Assembly (NCBI GenBank): GCA_050184415.1
Contig: JBFXAJ010000003.1
Location: 62,001-126,000 of the forward strand
Length of the DNA stretch: 64,000 bases
Reading direction: 5' to 3'
Origin: JADLGL01 sp050184415
GTDB taxonomy: Bacteria; Pseudomonadota; Alphaproteobacteria; Rhizobiales; Kaistiaceae
Below the pieces are notes generated by a model that was not told where the DNA came from, ran no database searches, and saw only the letters and a list, made by a program, of their open reading frames with translations. The translations under genes were made by a program, and so were the position numbers. This document shows, piece by piece, positions 63,393 to 64,000 of this stretch (positions within the stretch are counted from its first letter, which is position 1; the number at the start of each line of letters is the position of its first letter).

Positions 63393-64000
63393 GTGACCAC
63401 GGCAACCGCCCGGGCGCCGCTCGCCGAGCGGCGCCCGAACCTCGTCCGCATGCAGTGGCTGCTCGTCGGCCTGTTGGCGCTGGCCGGGCTGATGGTGCTG
63501 TCGATCGCGATCGGCAGCCGGCCGGTCGGCTGGCCGGACATCATCACCGCGCTCGGCGGGGCGACGGATACGATCGACCAGTCGGCGGTCGCAAAGCGCA
63601 TCCCGCGGACCGTCCTCGCGGTCCTCGCCGGGGCCGCACTCGCGCTGTGTGGCGCCGCGCTGCAGGGCATCACGCGCAACCCGCTCGCCGACCCCGGCAT
63701 CCTCGGCATCAACATGGGCGCCTCGCTTGCCGTCGTGACCGGCATCGCCTGGTTCGGCCTCGCGTCGGCGCACGCCTACATCTGGACGGCGATCGTCGGC
63801 GCCACCGCGACCACGATCTTCGTCTATCTCGTGAGCTCGCTCGGCCGCGGCGGCTCGACGCCGCTCAAGCTCGCGCTCGCGGGCGCCGCGACAACCGTCG
63901 CGCTCCACTCCTTCGTCACCGCCGTGGTGCTCCGCCGCACCGACATTTCGGAAGGCGTGCAGTCCTGGCAGATCGGCGGCGTCGGCGGCGCGACCTTCGA
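63393..64000 (+). CDS. FecCD family ABC transporter permease (partial, cut by window end)
   Basis: At least 202 aa, GTG start at 63393 three bases after the binding-protein stop; the frame is open to the last base. It has FecCD hallmarks: an N-terminal span (LLVGLLALAGLMVLSIAIGS), RIPRTVLAVLAGAALALCGA, LQGITRNPLADPGILGINMG and a long run of further membrane spans (TTIFVYLVSSLGRGG, LKLALAGAATTVALHSFVTA). The RNPLADPGILG loop is diagnostic. It forms the transmembrane channel for the ferric siderophore. The C-terminal third and the ATPase are beyond the window. Confidence 0.92.
   Translation, partial: MTTATARAPLAERRPNLVRMQWLLVGLLALAGLMVLSIAIGSRPVGWPDIITALGGATDTIDQSAVAKRIPRTVLAVLAGAALALCGAALQGITRNPLADPGILGINMGASLAVVTGIAWFGLASAHAYIWTAIVGATATTIFVYLVSSLGRGGSTPLKLALAGAATTVALHSFVTAVVLRRTDISEGVQSWQIGGVGGATF

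Overview
The window is GC-rich chromosomal DNA from an alphaproteobacterium, most likely of the order Hyphomicrobiales. This rests on gene order and product families: a dapF, mtaB, ftsY, ispZ-type core run, a YggT/DUF167 pair, aliphatic amide and urea transport with urease, and GC-rich palindromes in the operon gaps. All functional calls are made from sequence reading alone; no database was searched.

Layout. (1) 0.8-7.7 kb is accessory DNA: a large LuxR-family ATPase regulator, a secreted alpha/beta hydrolase, a DUF4242 protein and a covalent-type FAD oxidoreductase. It ends in an integrase remnant beside a tRNA-Ala gene. (2) 8.0-15.35 kb is conserved core: yggT, DUF167, an acetyltransferase, dapF, a secreted M23 peptidase, an outer-membrane protein, mtaB, ftsY, an IspZ/YciB membrane protein and tRNA-Ser(CGA). 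(3) 15.35-32.5 kb looks like an island beside tRNA-Ser. It starts with a broken chimera of an amide/urea-binding protein and a serine recombinase, followed by a zinc phospholipase C-like protein, a Tat-exported protein and a small secreted protein. It then carries a minus-strand operon of two very large beta-rich proteins (1809 and 1094 aa), an actinoporin-like protein with LGFP repeats, and a serine hydrolase. (4) 32.5-43.1 kb is a catabolic block for a ureide-like or cyclic amide compound: DUF3830, an allantoate-amidohydrolase-like M20 enzyme, a PuuE-like deacetylase/allantoinase, a flavin reductase, an M24/creatinase-fold protein without metal ligands, a CDA-fold deaminase, a GntR regulator and a divergent ABC importer. 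(5) 43.1-45.0 kb holds a small membrane protein, an Hsp20-like protein and a quinone-oxidoreductase-like dehydrogenase. (6) 45.1-58.7 kb is one nitrogen-acquisition supercluster: amiC and amiR, a five-gene Urt-type ABC importer, aliphatic amidase amiE, then urease genes in the order ureE, ureF, fused ureAB, ureC, ureG, ureD. (7) 58.9-62.1 kb, on the opposite strand, is a CbbQ/CbbO-type (MoxR AAA plus VWA) chaperone pair. (8) 62.4-64.0 kb starts an iron-siderophore importer, cut by the window end.

How the parts work together. Amides or urea would be imported by the Urt-type ABC system; AmiE would release ammonia from aliphatic amides, and urease would release ammonia from urea. AmiC (sensor) and AmiR (ANTAR antiterminator) would couple expression to amide supply. 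Two leader RNAs, one upstream of amiC and one between amiR and the transporter genes, contain hexaloop hairpins that compete with intrinsic terminators, as expected for ANTAR control. The 32-43 kb block could feed urea or ammonia into the same nitrogen economy.

The best candidates for something undescribed are the operon at 20.8-31.7 kb (actinoporin-like protein plus giant beta-rich proteins) and the doubly attenuated ami-urt-ure supercluster, whose urease alpha subunit has an altered active-site-proximal segment and which has a CbbQ/CbbO-like pair beside it.
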